The notes under the pieces are model-generated. The model ran no database searches. It was given only the letters and a program-made list of their open reading frames with translations, and was not told the origin of the DNA. Position numbers and translations under genes: made by a program. Shown here piece by piece: positions 1 through 9,100 of a DNA stretch of 64,000 nt (its first letter is position 1; the number at the start of each line of letters is the position of its first letter). This stretch comes from Rhizobium lentis (lineage in GTDB: Bacteria; Pseudomonadota; Alphaproteobacteria; Rhizobiales; Rhizobiaceae), in NCBI RefSeq assembly GCF_014200175.1, contig NZ_JACHBD010000007.1, positions 62,001 to 126,000 on the forward strand, read 5' to 3'.

Positions 1-3000
1 GAGAGCGCCAATATCAACGGCAGCCTCAACGGCTCCTATCAGCTAACAGACCGCGCTCTGACCGGCAATATCAAGCTGGTCGTCGAACCGGCGGCTCTGC
101 CGGCCGCGGCGACAAGCAGGTTCGACGGGCCAATCTCGCTCGAGAGCCAGGTCGCGGGTGCCATCCCGTCGAAATTCGCGCTGTCCAACCTCGTCGTCAA
201 ATCCGGAACGCTCGAAGCCGCCGGCAACGTCGCGCTCGACGGCTCGACCTTGAACGCCGATCTCTCGGGCCGGCTGCCCGACGTCAGCAAGCTGATGGCG
301 GGCGCAAGCGGCGGGGCCGCTTACGCGTTGCGGATCGGGGGCGAATTGCCGGCCCTCTCCGTGACAGCCAATATCAAGGCTGCCAGCCTGCAGATGGCCG
401 ATCGCATGCTTGCCAACCTCAATATCGATCTCACCGGCGTCGCCGATCCGAAGGCGCCACAGGGTAAGATTGCCGCGAGCGGCACGATCGACGGCCATCC
501 GATCGGCGTCAATGGCGATTTCCGCTCCGAGGACGGCAGGATGAGCATTCCAGCGCTGACCGCCGACATCGGCGGCAACCGGCTGACCGGCAATCTGGAA
601 TTTTCGCCCTCCCTGACACCCTCGGGCGCATTGACTTTCGATTTTCCCAATATCGGCCTGCTCGCCGCCCTCGGCGGACAGAAAGCCGAAGGCGATCTCA
701 AGGGATCGCTCGGCATCGCCGGCGACGGCGCCAGGATTGCCCTGAAGTTGCAAGCGACCGGCAATTCGCTCCGCCGCGATACACTCGCCATCGTCAAACC
801 TGAGATCGATGTCACGGTGAGCGATCTCAGCGCCCTTGCGGCAAACGGCACGGTCCGGGCGGATGAGGTGAATGCCGGCGCAAACAGGCTGGCCGGCCTT
901 TCGCTCGCTTTCACCAAGCAGCAGAATCAGACCGACTTCGATCTCAATGCCGCCTATGATGGCAATCCGGTGCTGGCGGCCGGCAATATCCAGACGACAG
1001 AGGGCACGGTCGACGTCAATCTCGATCGTTTCTCGGCAGCCCCGCGCAATATCCCGATCGAGCTTGCCGCAGCGACGCAGGTCAAAATCGCCGGCGGCGC
1101 CGCCAGTCTGGGCGGACTGACGCTGAAAACAGGCACCGGCTCGGTGAGCGTTACCGGTTCGGCTGGCGAGACGCTGAAGCTCGATGCCGTCATCAAGGAG
1201 CTGCCGGCAGCGCTCGCCAACGGTTTCGTGCCCAACCTTTCCGCTGGCGGCACGATCTCCGGAACGATCGCCGTGACGGGAACGCCGGCCGCGCCCGTCG
1301 CCGACTTCAAGCTTGACTGGAAGGATGCGACGACGGGCCAGACCAAGGGGGCCGGGTTGGCGCCGTTCGCGATCGCCGCCGGCGGCAAATTTGCCGACAA
1401 GAAGCTCGATTTCGTCACGACGATCGGCAGCGCCGACGGCCTCTCGCTCAAGGCGGCCGGCGATGTCGGCCTCGCCGACCCGACGGCGCCGGTGCTCGAT
1501 ATCGACGCCGATATCCGCAACCTGCCCGCCCGTTTCGCCAATGGTTTTGTTCCCGATCTCGCCGCCGAAGGCGCGATTACGGGAAGGGTGAGCGCCGCCG
1601 GCTCGCTCAAGGCTCCGACCGCCAATTTCGATCTCGCCTGGAAGCGTGCCGCGACGAGCCACACCAGGCGCGCTGGCCTTACCGGGCTTGATGTGACCGC
1701 GTCCGGCAAATTCGCCGACAACACGCTCGATTTCAATGCCGCGGTCAACGGCGCCGACAGCCTGTCTCTTAAGGCAAATGGCGCTGTCGGCATGACAGGG
1801 ACGACGATCGGTAGCGTCAAGATCGACGCAACACTGACCAATGTCCCCGCAGCTGTTGCAAACGGTTTCGTCCCCGATCTCGCAGCGGCAGGCCTTGTCT
1901 CCGGAACGGTCTCGGCGAGCGGATCACCTGCCGCCCCGACCGCCGATTTCGATCTCCATTGGCAAAATGCCGTCACAAGCCAGACGAAACGCGCCGGCCT
2001 CGGCGGTCTCGGCGTGACGGCATCCGGTAAATTCGCCGACAACAATCTCGATTTCGACGCCGCGGTCAGCGGCGCCGACGGGCTCTCGCTCAAGGCAAAC
2101 GGCGATGTCGCCATCACCGGCAAGACGCTCGGTGCCGCCAAGGTCGATGCGACGCTGGCAAATATCCCGGCAAGCATTGCAAACAGCTTCGTCGCCGATC
2201 TTGCTGCCGAAGGCTCAGTCTCGGGAAAGATCTTGGCGGCAGGCTCACTTTCCGCGCCGACCGCCAATTTTGATTTCAGTTGGAAAGGTGCTGCAACGAA
2301 CCACACCAGGCGTGCCGGGCTTACCGCTCTCGGCATTACCGCATCGGGAAAATATGCCGAGAACAAGCTCGATTTCAACGCAGCAGCGCTTGGCGATCAA
2401 GGCCTCTCACTAAGGGCCATGGGCAATGTCGCCCTCGCCGGCACGACGATCGACAGCGTGAAGCTCGATGCCGAGATCGCCAAGGTCCCCGCCGCCCTCG
2501 CCAACGCCTTCGTTCCCGGGCTGGCGGCCGGCGGCACGATATCCGGCACCATGTCTGCGGCCGGCACACCCGCCGCACCGAAGGCCGATTTCAAGCTCGA
2601 CTGGACGGATGTCGCAACCAGCCACACCAGGACCGCCCAACTTTCCGGCCTCGCGCTTACCGCATCGGGCCACCTTGCCGACAATAAGCTTGATTTCGAC
2701 GCCAATCTCGGCGGCAAGGACGGCCTCTCGCTGAAAGCTGCGGGCAGTGTCGCGATATCGGGCACCTCGGTCCGCAACCTTGACGTCAAGGCCGATCTCG
2801 CCAATCTGCCCGCGAGCCTTGCCAACGGCTTCGTTCCCGGCCTTGCGGCAGAGGGCACGGTGTCGGGAACGGCATCCGCCTCCGGCGCGCTTCCCAAACC
2901 CGCCGTCGACTTCAAACTTGACTGGAAAAGCGCCGCCACCGCCCAGACCAGGAGCAGTGGTCTTTCTGGCCTCAGCGCCGCGGCATCCGGTAAATTGGCC

Positions 3001-5025
3001 AATGACAGGGTCGATTTCGATGCCAGTCTCGCCGGCAAGGACGGCGTGCTGGCCAAGGCGACCGGCGGCGTCACGATTGCCGGAACGGCCATCCGCGACC
3101 TTTCGGTCAATGCCGATATTCCCGCCCTGCCGGCAAATATCGCCAATGCCTTTGTTCCCGGGCTCGGGGCCGAAGGCACGCTATCGGCCAGCGCCGTCAC
3201 ATCGGGAACGCCGGCCAATCCGGTCGTCGATTTCAAGCTTGACTGGAAGGATGCGGCGACCAGCCACACCAAGGTTGCCGGCCTCTCCCGTCTTGCGCTG
3301 GCGGCAACAGGAAAATATGCCGGCGACAGGCTCGATTTTGATGCGGACCTCCGCGGCGGCGGCGGCATTGCGCTGAAAGCCGTCGGTAATCTTTCCATTG
3401 CAGGCACCTCGATCCGATCGATCGACGTCACCGCGAATGCCGCCAATGTTCCGGCTGCCCTCGCCAACGGCTTTGTTCCGGGTATTGGCGCTGACGGTAC
3501 GATCTCGGCGACCGCCAAGGCGACCGGCACGCTGTCCGCGCCCGCCGTCGATTTCAGGGTCGATTGGAAGAACGCCGCGACGAGCCAGACAAAGGGCGCC
3601 GGTCTTTCGCCGTTCACCATCGGCGCATCGGGCAAGCTGGCCGACAACAAGCTGACGGTCGACACCAGTCTTGCCGGTGACGCCGGCATGTCGCTGAAGG
3701 GCGGCGGCAGTGTCGTGATGTCAGGCAATCGGGCTCTCGACCTGCGCTTCAACGGCAATGTTCCTTTCGCAGTGCTCGGCACCCCGCTTGCGCAGCAGGG
3801 CCTGGTCGCCGAGGGGGTCGCCACCGTCAATCTTGCGATCGGCGGAACAGCCGCAGCACCTGTCATCAACGGCACGGTCTCGACCAATGGCGCCAAGCTC
3901 GTCGACGTCAGACGCAATCTTGCTGTCAACAATCTCGCAGCCACCGTGACCTTCAATGGCACCCAGGCCGTGATATCGCGTCTCAGCGGCAATCTTGGCG
4001 GCGGCGGCACGATTTCGGCGAGCGGCACCATCGGTATCCAGCCGGCCGGCGGCTTTCCCGCCAACATTTCGATCAAGCTCGACAAGGCAGTCTATGTCGA
4101 CGGAACCCTCGTCGTCTCGACCGTCAACGGCACCGTGAGCCTGCGCGGGCCGATCATGAGCGCGACACTGAGCGGCAAGCTGCGGCTGGACAAGACCTCG
4201 ATCACCGTCCCGGAAAAATTGCCGACTTCGCTCAGCGAAATCGACATAAGGCACAAGAACGCGCCGCGGGCCGTAGTTGCGCAGCTGCGGGAGGACGGCG
4301 AGCGGAAAACCGGCGAGAAATCCTCCGTGATCACCCTCGATCTCGAACTCGACGCGCCCTCGCACATCTTCGTGCGTGGCCGCGGCATCGATGCCGAACT
4401 CGGAGGCCGCGTGACGATCCGCGGAACGGCGGCAGTACCCGTCGTCACCGGCGGGTTCACCATGCGCCGCGGCCGGTTGACCATTCTCAACCGCCGTCTG
4501 AATTTCTCCGACAAGAGCAGGATCACCTTTGCCGGCGATCTAACGCCGGCGCTCGACATGGAAGCTAGCTCAACCTCCGGCACGACGACCCTGACGGTCG
4601 ATGTGGCCGGCCTCGCCACCGATCCTTCGATCACCTTTTCCTCCTCGCCCCAGCTGCCGCAGGACGAGGTGCTGGCGCAGCTGATCTTCGGCCAGTCGAT
4701 GTCGAAACTCTCGCCGGTGCAGATCGCCCAGCTCGCCGATGCCGTCAGCCAGCTGGCCGGCAACCGCTCCACCTCGCTTTTCGAAGGCCTGCGCAACCAG
4801 CTCGGCGTCGACGATTTCGACGTCAGCACCGATGAGAAGGGCCAAACGAGCGTCAGCGTCGGCCGCTACCTCAACGACCGCACCTATTTCGAACTGCAAC
4901 AGGGCGGCGCGGCCGGCGCCAAGGCAATCATTAATCTCGATGTCGGCCGCGGAGTCAAATTGCGCGGCGCCGCTGGCGGCAACGGGGCGGGCGAAGCGGG
5001 CATCGTTTATGAGCGGGAATATTGA
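1..5025 (+). CDS. tamB: TamB (DUF490) translocation and assembly module, 5' truncated by window edge
   Basis: The frame is open from base 1, so the start lies upstream; 1674 residues are visible. TamB is an inner-membrane-anchored, beta-rich periplasmic protein that works with the outer-membrane protein TamA in envelope assembly and phospholipid transport. The C-terminal ~350 residues carry the conserved TamB domain, with polar beta repeats, the segment LPQDEVLAQLIFGQSMSKLS and an aromatic C-terminus (YEREY). The central part contains eight consecutive units of exactly 107 residues (about 1105-3720), each with an ANGFVPxL core followed by an SGT.. stretch and DFxLDWKxAATSxT. The gene ends 6 bp from the convergent Lrp-type regulator. 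tamA is presumably upstream, outside the window. Family assignment is firm; the repeats are unusually regular. Confidence 0.9.
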   Translation, partial: ESANINGSLNGSYQLTDRALTGNIKLVVEPAALPAAATSRFDGPISLESQVAGAIPSKFALSNLVVKSGTLEAAGNVALDGSTLNADLSGRLPDVSKLMAGASGGAAYALRIGGELPALSVTANIKAASLQMADRMLANLNIDLTGVADPKAPQGKIAASGTIDGHPIGVNGDFRSEDGRMSIPALTADIGGNRLTGNLEFSPSLTPSGALTFDFPNIGLLAALGGQKAEGDLKGSLGIAGDGARIALKLQATGNSLRRDTLAIVKPEIDVTVSDLSALAANGTVRADEVNAGANRLAGLSLAFTKQQNQTDFDLNAAYDGNPVLAAGNIQTTEGTVDVNLDRFSAAPRNIPIELAAATQVKIAGGAASLGGLTLKTGTGSVSVTGSAGETLKLDAVIKELPAALANGFVPNLSAGGTISGTIAVTGTPAAPVADFKLDWKDATTGQTKGAGLAPFAIAAGGKFADKKLDFVTTIGSADGLSLKAAGDVGLADPTAPVLDIDADIRNLPARFANGFVPDLAAEGAITGRVSAAGSLKAPTANFDLAWKRAATSHTRRAGLTGLDVTASGKFADNTLDFNAAVNGADSLSLKANGAVGMTGTTIGSVKIDATLTNVPAAVANGFVPDLAAAGLVSGTVSASGSPAAPTADFDLHWQNAVTSQTKRAGLGGLGVTASGKFADNNLDFDAAVSGADGLSLKANGDVAITGKTLGAAKVDATLANIPASIANSFVADLAAEGSVSGKILAAGSLSAPTANFDFSWKGAATNHTRRAGLTALGITASGKYAENKLDFNAAALGDQGLSLRAMGNVALAGTTIDSVKLDAEIAKVPAALANAFVPGLAAGGTISGTMSAAGTPAAPKADFKLDWTDVATSHTRTAQLSGLALTASGHLADNKLDFDANLGGKDGLSLKAAGSVAISGTSVRNLDVKADLANLPASLANGFVPGLAAEGTVSGTASASGALPKPAVDFKLDWKSAATAQTRSSGLSGLSAAASGKLANDRVDFDASLAGKDGVLAKATGGVTIAGTAIRDLSVNADIPALPANIANAFVPGLGAEGTLSASAVTSGTPANPVVDFKLDWKDAATSHTKVAGLSRLALAATGKYAGDRLDFDADLRGGGGIALKAVGNLSIAGTSIRSIDVTANAANVPAALANGFVPGIGADGTISATAKATGTLSAPAVDFRVDWKNAATSQTKGAGLSPFTIGASGKLADNKLTVDTSLAGDAGMSLKGGGSVVMSGNRALDLRFNGNVPFAVLGTPLAQQGLVAEGVATVNLAIGGTAAAPVINGTVSTNGAKLVDVRRNLAVNNLAATVTFNGTQAVISRLSGNLGGGGTISASGTIGIQPAGGFPANISIKLDKAVYVDGTLVVSTVNGTVSLRGPIMSATLSGKLRLDKTSITVPEKLPTSLSEIDIRHKNAPRAVVAQLREDGERKTGEKSSVITLDLELDAPSHIFVRGRGIDAELGGRVTIRGTAAVPVVTGGFTMRRGRLTILNRRLNFSDKSRITFAGDLTPALDMEASSTSGTTTLTVDVAGLATDPSITFSSSPQLPQDEVLAQLIFGQSMSKLSPVQIAQLADAVSQLAGNRSTSLFEGLRNQLGVDDFDVSTDEKGQTSVSVGRYLNDRTYFELQQGGAAGAKAIINLDVGRGVKLRGAAGGNGAGEAGIVYEREY
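1105..3720 (+). repeat. Eight tandem 321-bp (107-residue) repeats inside tamB
   Basis: The codon for the first residue of the N(G/A/S)FVP core falls at 1219, 1540, 1861, 2182, 2503, 2824, 3145 and 3466, a strict 321-bp period with no indel. The units have diverged in sequence (for example NGFVPDLAAEG, NSFVADLAAEG, NAFVPGLGAEG), so this is protein-level repetition, not recent identical duplication. Outer limits are approximate. Confidence 0.9.
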
Positions 5026-5031
5026 GGCGGC

Positions 5032-5469
5032 CTAGAAGCCGGTCTTGCTCGTCTTGAGAAGGATGTTGGTCTCGGTCGAGTTAATACCGTTGATCAGCCG
5101 AATGCGGCGTAGCGTCTCGTCGAAGGAGGCAAGGTCGCGATCCTCGAGTTCGGCGACGAAATCCCATTTGCCGTTGGTGCTGTGAAGGGCGCGGACCTGC
5201 GGCAGACCCCGCAACTGATCGGCTACCCTGTCGGCCAGTTTGCCGAGCACCTCGATCATGACGATGGCGCGCACGCCGGCGGATCGCGTCTCGTGACCGG
5301 TCCGGATGGTGAAGCCGACAATGGTGCCACTGGCAACGAGCCGGTCGATGCGGGCGGCGACCGTTGCCCGCGACGCACCGGTCTGAGCCGCAAGCGAGGA
5401 AACGGACATCCGGGCATTGTGGCGAAGCGCGCTCAAGAGTTCGGTATCGAGATCGTCCACGCTGATCAC
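5032..5469 (-). CDS. Lrp/AsnC family transcriptional regulator
   Basis: A 145-residue protein of normal Lrp/AsnC length. It has an N-terminal winged helix-turn-helix (about 5-55; LLSALRHNARMSVSSLAAQT then a recognition helix with ATVAARIDRL) and a C-terminal RAM/AsnC ligand-binding domain (VMIEVLGKLADRV, GKWDFVAELE). It is transcribed divergently from arginase with about 120 bp between starts, so it most likely controls arginine/ornithine catabolism in response to an amino acid; that is inference from position. The start is GTG at 5469, and a second in-frame GTG at 5460 is possible; neither has a strong ribosome site. The gap contains a short inverted repeat, GGCCT-AAAC-AGGCC, at 5560-5573. 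Confidence 0.85.
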   Translation of the reverse strand: MISVDDLDTELLSALRHNARMSVSSLAAQTGASRATVAARIDRLVASGTIVGFTIRTGHETRSAGVRAIVMIEVLGKLADRVADQLRGLPQVRALHSTNGKWDFVAELEDRDLASFDETLRRIRLINGINSTETNILLKTSKTGF

Positions 5470-5591
5470 TCTGTCAAGATAGCTTTATCATTCTGCGCAA
5501 TCATATTCCATTTCTGACACTTTTCCATCTTTTTGCCGGCAGCCCTTTATCCCACTATCGGCCTAAACAGGCCTCAACGCGGAGCCCTCGC

Positions 5592-6527
5592 ATGAATGTC
5601 CAATCGCGATCTGTCACCCTCATCGGCGCACCCTTGGAGGAAGGCTCCGGCCGCAGAGGTGCTGCCATGGGCCCCGCGGCGCTGCGCATCGCCGGCGTCG
5701 ACCAGACACTGATCGATCTCGGCCACGATGTCGCCGATAATGGCGACCTCAGGATTGTGCCGGCGATGGACCTGCCAAATCATTCCAAGGCCCATAATCT
5801 GAGGATCGTCGGCGCCTTCACCCGCGCACTCGAAAGCAGCGTCTATGATGTCGCCGCCTCCGGCCGCTTTCCGCTCATTCTCGGCGGCGACCACAGCCTT
5901 TCCATGGGCAGCGTCTCCGGCATGGCCCGCTATGCCGCCGGCAAGGGTCGTCCGCTCTTCGTTCTCTGGCTCGATGCCCATGCCGATTTCAATTCTCCGG
6001 CCACCTCCCCCTCCGGCAATATTCACGGCATGCCTGTCGCCTTCTTCTGCGGCGAGGCGGAGTTCGCCGAGATCCTGCCGAAGGGCCGTCCCTTCGTCGA
6101 TCCGAAGCATGTTTTCCAGGTCGGCATCCGCTCGGTCGATGCGCGCGAGCGCGAGGAAATCCACGAACACGGTGTCAACGTCTTCGATATGCGTGCCATC
6201 GACGAACAGGGCATCGGCGCCATCATGCGCCATATTCTCGATGTCGTCGCCAAGGCCGACGGCCTGCTGCATGTCAGTCTCGATCTCGATTTCCTCGATC
6301 CCGATATTGCCCCTGGCGTCGGCACGACGGTGCCGGGCGGCGCGACCTTCCGCGAGGCCCATCTTGTCATGGAGATGCTGTCCGACAGCGGTCTCGTCTC
6401 GTCGCTCGATCTCGTCGAGCTCAATCCGTTTCTCGACGATCGTGGCAAGAGCGCCCGCATATTGGTGGAATTGACGGCCAGTCTCTTCGGCCGCCGCATC
6501 TTCGATCGTCCAACCCGTGCCGCATAG
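5592..6527 (+). CDS. rocF: Arginase
   Basis: A 311-residue member of the ureohydrolase family, which hydrolyses L-arginine to L-ornithine and urea using a binuclear manganese centre. The metal motifs are in order: GGDHS (about residue 100), DAHADFN (about 126) and SLDLDFLDP (about 232). The N-terminal PLEEGSGRRGAAMGP is arginase-like rather than agmatinase-like. The ATG at 5592 follows a GGAG (5581-5584). Ornithine aminotransferase begins 24 bp downstream, so the pair forms an operon turning arginine into glutamate semialdehyde and urea. The divergent Lrp-type gene is the probable regulator. Agmatinase is the main alternative but is less likely beside rocD. Confidence 0.9.
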   Translation: MNVQSRSVTLIGAPLEEGSGRRGAAMGPAALRIAGVDQTLIDLGHDVADNGDLRIVPAMDLPNHSKAHNLRIVGAFTRALESSVYDVAASGRFPLILGGDHSLSMGSVSGMARYAAGKGRPLFVLWLDAHADFNSPATSPSGNIHGMPVAFFCGEAEFAEILPKGRPFVDPKHVFQVGIRSVDAREREEIHEHGVNVFDMRAIDEQGIGAIMRHILDVVAKADGLLHVSLDLDFLDPDIAPGVGTTVPGGATFREAHLVMEMLSDSGLVSSLDLVELNPFLDDRGKSARILVELTASLFGRRIFDRPTRAA

Positions 6528-6551
6528 ATCAGGCTTAGAGGGAAAAGAGCC

Positions 6552-7751
6552 ATGACCACTTCGGAAAAATTGATCGCCACGGAACAGCGGCTCGGCGCCA
6601 ATAATTACAAGCCGCTCGACGTGGTGCTGACGCGCGGCGAAGGCGTGTATGTCTGGGATACCGATGGCAACCGTTATCTTGATTGCCTCTCTGCCTATTC
6701 CGCCGTCAACCAGGGCCATTGCCATCCGAAGATCCTCGCCGCCATGGTGGAGCAGGCCGGCCGGCTAACCCTCACCTCCCGCGCCTTCCGCAACGATCAG
6801 CTCGCCCATCTCTATGAGGAGCTCGCGGAGCTGACCGGCTCGCACAAGATCCTGCCGATGAACTCCGGCGCCGAAGCGGTGGAGACCGCCATCAAGGCGG
6901 TGCGCAAATGGGGCTACGAGGTCAAGGGCGTGCCGGAAGGCCAGGCGGAGATCATCGTCTGCGCCGACAATTTCCATGGCCGGACGCTGAGCATCATCAG
7001 CTTCTCCACAGACCCCGACGCTCGCAACGGCTTCGGCCCCTACACGCCGGGCTTCCGCATCATTCCCTTCGGCGATGCCGAGGCTTTCGCCGCCGCCATC
7101 AACGACAATACGGTGGCGGCGCTGATCGAGCCGATCCAGGGGGAAGCCGGCGTCATCATTCCACCGGCCGGTTATTTCTCCCGCATCCGCGAGCTCTGCA
7201 CGGCAAACAACGTCACCCTCATCCTTGACGAGATCCAGACCGGCCTCGGCCGCACCGGCAAGCTGCTGGCCGAAGAGCACGAGGGCATCGAGGCCGATGT
7301 GACGCTGATCGGCAAGGCGTTGTCCGGCGGCTTCTACCCGGTATCCGCGGTACTTTCGAATTCCGAGGTGCTGGGGGTGCTGAAGCCCGGCCAGCACGGC
7401 TCGACCTTCGGCGGCAACCCGCTCGCCTGCGCGGTTGCGCGCACCGCGCTGAAGGTGTTGACGGAAGAAGGCATGATCGAAAACGCCGCAGCGATGGGCG
7501 ACTATTTCCTCGAAGGCCTGAGGTCGATGCGCTCGAACATCGTCCGCGATGTGCGCGGCCGCGGTCTGATGATGGCCGTCGAGCTGGAACCCGAGGCCGG
7601 CGGGGCACGCCAATATTGCCATGCGCTGAAGGAGCGCGGCCTTCTCGCCAAGGACACCCACGACCATACGATCCGCCTTGCCCCGCCGCTGATCATCTCA
7701 AGGGAACAGGTCGACTGGGCAGTCTCGCAGATCGAAAAGACGATCGGCTGA
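6552..7751 (+). CDS. rocD: Ornithine--oxo-acid aminotransferase
   Basis: A 399-residue class-III PLP aminotransferase that transfers the delta-amino group of ornithine to 2-oxoglutarate, giving glutamate-5-semialdehyde. Visible features are the N-terminal [20 protein letters not shown], the cofactor segment [14 protein letters not shown] with the Asp that contacts the pyridine nitrogen, and the Schiff-base lysine in [15 protein letters not shown]. Length fits bacterial RocD. An AGAGGGAAAAG ribosome site precedes the ATG. It lies 24 bp after arginase and is co-transcribed with it. Acetylornithine aminotransferase is the close alternative, but the arginase partner and the [11 protein letters not shown] segment favour RocD. 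Confidence 0.9.
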   Translation: MTTSEKLIATEQRLGANNYKPLDVVLTRGEGVYVWDTDGNRYLDCLSAYSAVNQGHCHPKILAAMVEQAGRLTLTSRAFRNDQLAHLYEELAELTGSHKILPMNSGAEAVETAIKAVRKWGYEVKGVPEGQAEIIVCADNFHGRTLSIISFSTDPDARNGFGPYTPGFRIIPFGDAEAFAAAINDNTVAALIEPIQGEAGVIIPPAGYFSRIRELCTANNVTLILDEIQTGLGRTGKLLAEEHEGIEADVTLIGKALSGGFYPVSAVLSNSEVLGVLKPGQHGSTFGGNPLACAVARTALKVLTEEGMIENAAAMGDYFLEGLRSMRSNIVRDVRGRGLMMAVELEPEAGGARQYCHALKERGLLAKDTHDHTIRLAPPLIISREQVDWAVSQIEKTIG

Positions 7752-7948
7752 CGGAAATCGAGACTGAAAACCTGGGTAATCCGGTTTCCGATTTAGATTT
7801 GGGCAACACTCTTTCGCTAATGTCGTCGTAACCGTAACGATGCTTCGCCGGACGCAAAGCCATCGCGTGGTGTGAAGGCAAAGCTCGTCAGCGCCAATGG
7901 GGGCGCACTCGCTTCTGCTTTGGCTTACGACAGTTGGGAAGAATTCTA

Positions 7949-8425
7949 ATGGCTACGATCAATTCCACTAGCTTCAGCGGCGATACGCTCGAGATCATTG
8001 CCTTCCGCCTGCATGATCAGGAATTCTGCGTCAAGACCACGACCATCCGCGAAATCCGCGGTTGGGCGCCGTCGACGCCAATCCCGCATGCGCCGGCCGA
8101 TGTCATCGGCGTCATGAACCTGCGCGGCTCGGTCATTCCGATTATCGATCTCGCCTACAAGCTCGGCATGAAGAGCACCGTCGCCAACGAGCGCAGCGCC
8201 ATCGTCGTTGCCGAAGTTCACAGCATGGTCATCGGCATGCTGGTCGACCGCGTCTCGGATATCCTCACCATCTCCTCCAGCCAGGTCCAGCCGGTGCCCG
8301 AGGTGACCGCCTCCTTCGACCGCGCCTATTGCGAAGGCATCATCGCGTCGGAAAACGGCATGATCTGCTTCCTGAACCTCTCCAAGATGTTCAAGGAAAA
8401 CGAAACGGACGATCTGGCAGCCTGA
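7949..8425 (+). CDS. cheW: Chemotaxis coupling protein CheW
   Basis: A 158-residue single-domain CheW, which links methyl-accepting chemoreceptors to the histidine kinase CheA at the inner membrane. Diagnostic segments are IIAFRLHDQEFCVKTTTIRE, HAPADVIGVMNLRGSVIPIIDL and VDRVSDILTI. The ATG at 7949 is chosen over an in-frame TTG at 7934 because GGGAAGAA (7936-7943) sits at proper spacing. No cheA, cheY, cheB or receptor gene is nearby, so this is an orphan copy. It ends 27 bp before a rho-independent terminator. Confidence 0.93.
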   Translation: MATINSTSFSGDTLEIIAFRLHDQEFCVKTTTIREIRGWAPSTPIPHAPADVIGVMNLRGSVIPIIDLAYKLGMKSTVANERSAIVVAEVHSMVIGMLVDRVSDILTISSSQVQPVPEVTASFDRAYCEGIIASENGMICFLNLSKMFKENETDDLAA

Positions 8426-8452
8426 TCCGCCAATAGAATTCGCCCATCGAGA

Positions 8453-8476
8453 ACCGCCCGTCCGGGCGGTTTTTTA
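8453..8476 (+). terminator. Rho-independent terminator of cheW
   Basis: An 8-bp perfect GC-rich stem, ACCGCCCG / CGGGCGGT, with a very short loop is followed directly by TTTTTTATTT. It lies 27 bp past the cheW stop. Confidence 0.9.
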
Positions 8477-8600
8477 TTTGCGCACGGCAACCAATCTTCG
8501 GATTCCGCAATACATTCTTGACGCCATCTCCAGCGGGCTCACCGGCGCGGCATCTCGTTTCACGCGTCGCCAGGGCGCACGGCGCTGCCGCGGCAAGCGC

Positions 8601-8622
8601 CGACAGTTGGGAACAATTCTGA
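8601..8622 (+). repeat. Near-copy of the cheW leader / ribosome-site segment
   Basis: CGACAGTTGGGAA-C-AATTCT-G-AT at 8601-8622 matches the cheW leader at 7928-7949 with two mismatches. Both copies are preceded by GGCGCAC (7902 and 8574) at nearly the same distance. No chemotaxis coding sequence follows the second copy. Confidence 0.6.
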
Positions 8623-8697
8623 TCCCAAGCTGCATCACGTTGAACGGACCCGCATCCTATAGAATCGATTCCGGGATTACGCCGTGGGACCTAAGAT

Positions 8698-8732
8698 GAA
8701 GCGCGCCGGCGCATACCGCCTCGGCGCGCTTC
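8698..8732. repeat. Perfect 10-bp inverted repeat, possible 3' end of the fds transcript
   Basis: GAAGCGCGCC (8698-8707) and GGCGCGCTTC (8723-8732) are perfect complements around a 15-nt loop. There is no T tract on either strand, so it is a stabilising 3' structure or a factor-assisted terminator rather than a classic one. Confidence 0.55.
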
Positions 8733-8854
8733 AATCGGTTATCCGAACAACGCGAAGATCGTCCGTAGCGTCACCCATACACCCCAGAGATCTAAATTTT
8801 GCGGGAATGCGAAAGGCAGCATGCTGCTGCCTCCGCAGGCATGAGCCAGTTGGA

Positions 8855-9100
8855 TTACCGGATCCGGTGTGTTTCCGCCGCCGGTTTGCGGATCAGGGGA
8901 GCGGCCTGCAGCACGAGGGCATCCAAGCCGTTTTCCTCCTTTTCCAGAATTTCGAACAATTGCCGCCGCATACGCGGCTCCCAAAATTTGTTGATATGGT
9001 TGGCGACCCCCTCAGCGGCCTCGCTGGCCGGCTGGCTCTTGAAGAAGGTGGCGATCTGGTTTGCCATATAGACGAGTTTGGTCTTGGTATCATGCGACAT
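8855..9100 (-). CDS. fdsD: Formate dehydrogenase delta subunit
   Basis: An 81-residue FdsD-family protein (MANQIATFFKSQP, ANHINKFWEPRMRRQL), found as the last gene of fdsGBACD operons. It is needed for an active enzyme, probably for maturation or stability of the molybdenum subunit. The ATG at 9100 is preferred over a TTG two codons earlier. It overlaps the end of fdhD by 11 bp, which suggests translational coupling. Confidence 0.85.
   Translation of the reverse strand: MSHDTKTKLVYMANQIATFFKSQPASEAAEGVANHINKFWEPRMRRQLFEILEKEENGLDALVLQAAPLIRKPAAETHRIR

Larger units (their letters stand above)
8426..8854. other. Convergent intergenic region between cheW and fdsD, no gene seen
   Basis: The 429-bp gap holds the cheW terminator, a copy of the cheW leader motif at 8601-8622 and a 10-bp hairpin at 8698-8732. 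Short frames here have no ribosome site or recognisable product. Confidence 0.6.

Noticed and set aside
43..1662. Long open frame antisense to tamB
   Set aside because: Mirror of a GC-rich gene with strong codon bias; composition is Arg/Gly-rich with no recognisable domain and it lies wholly within tamB.
8478..8699. Short plus-strand frame after cheW
   Set aside because: No ribosome site, starts inside the cheW terminator and has no family-like sequence.
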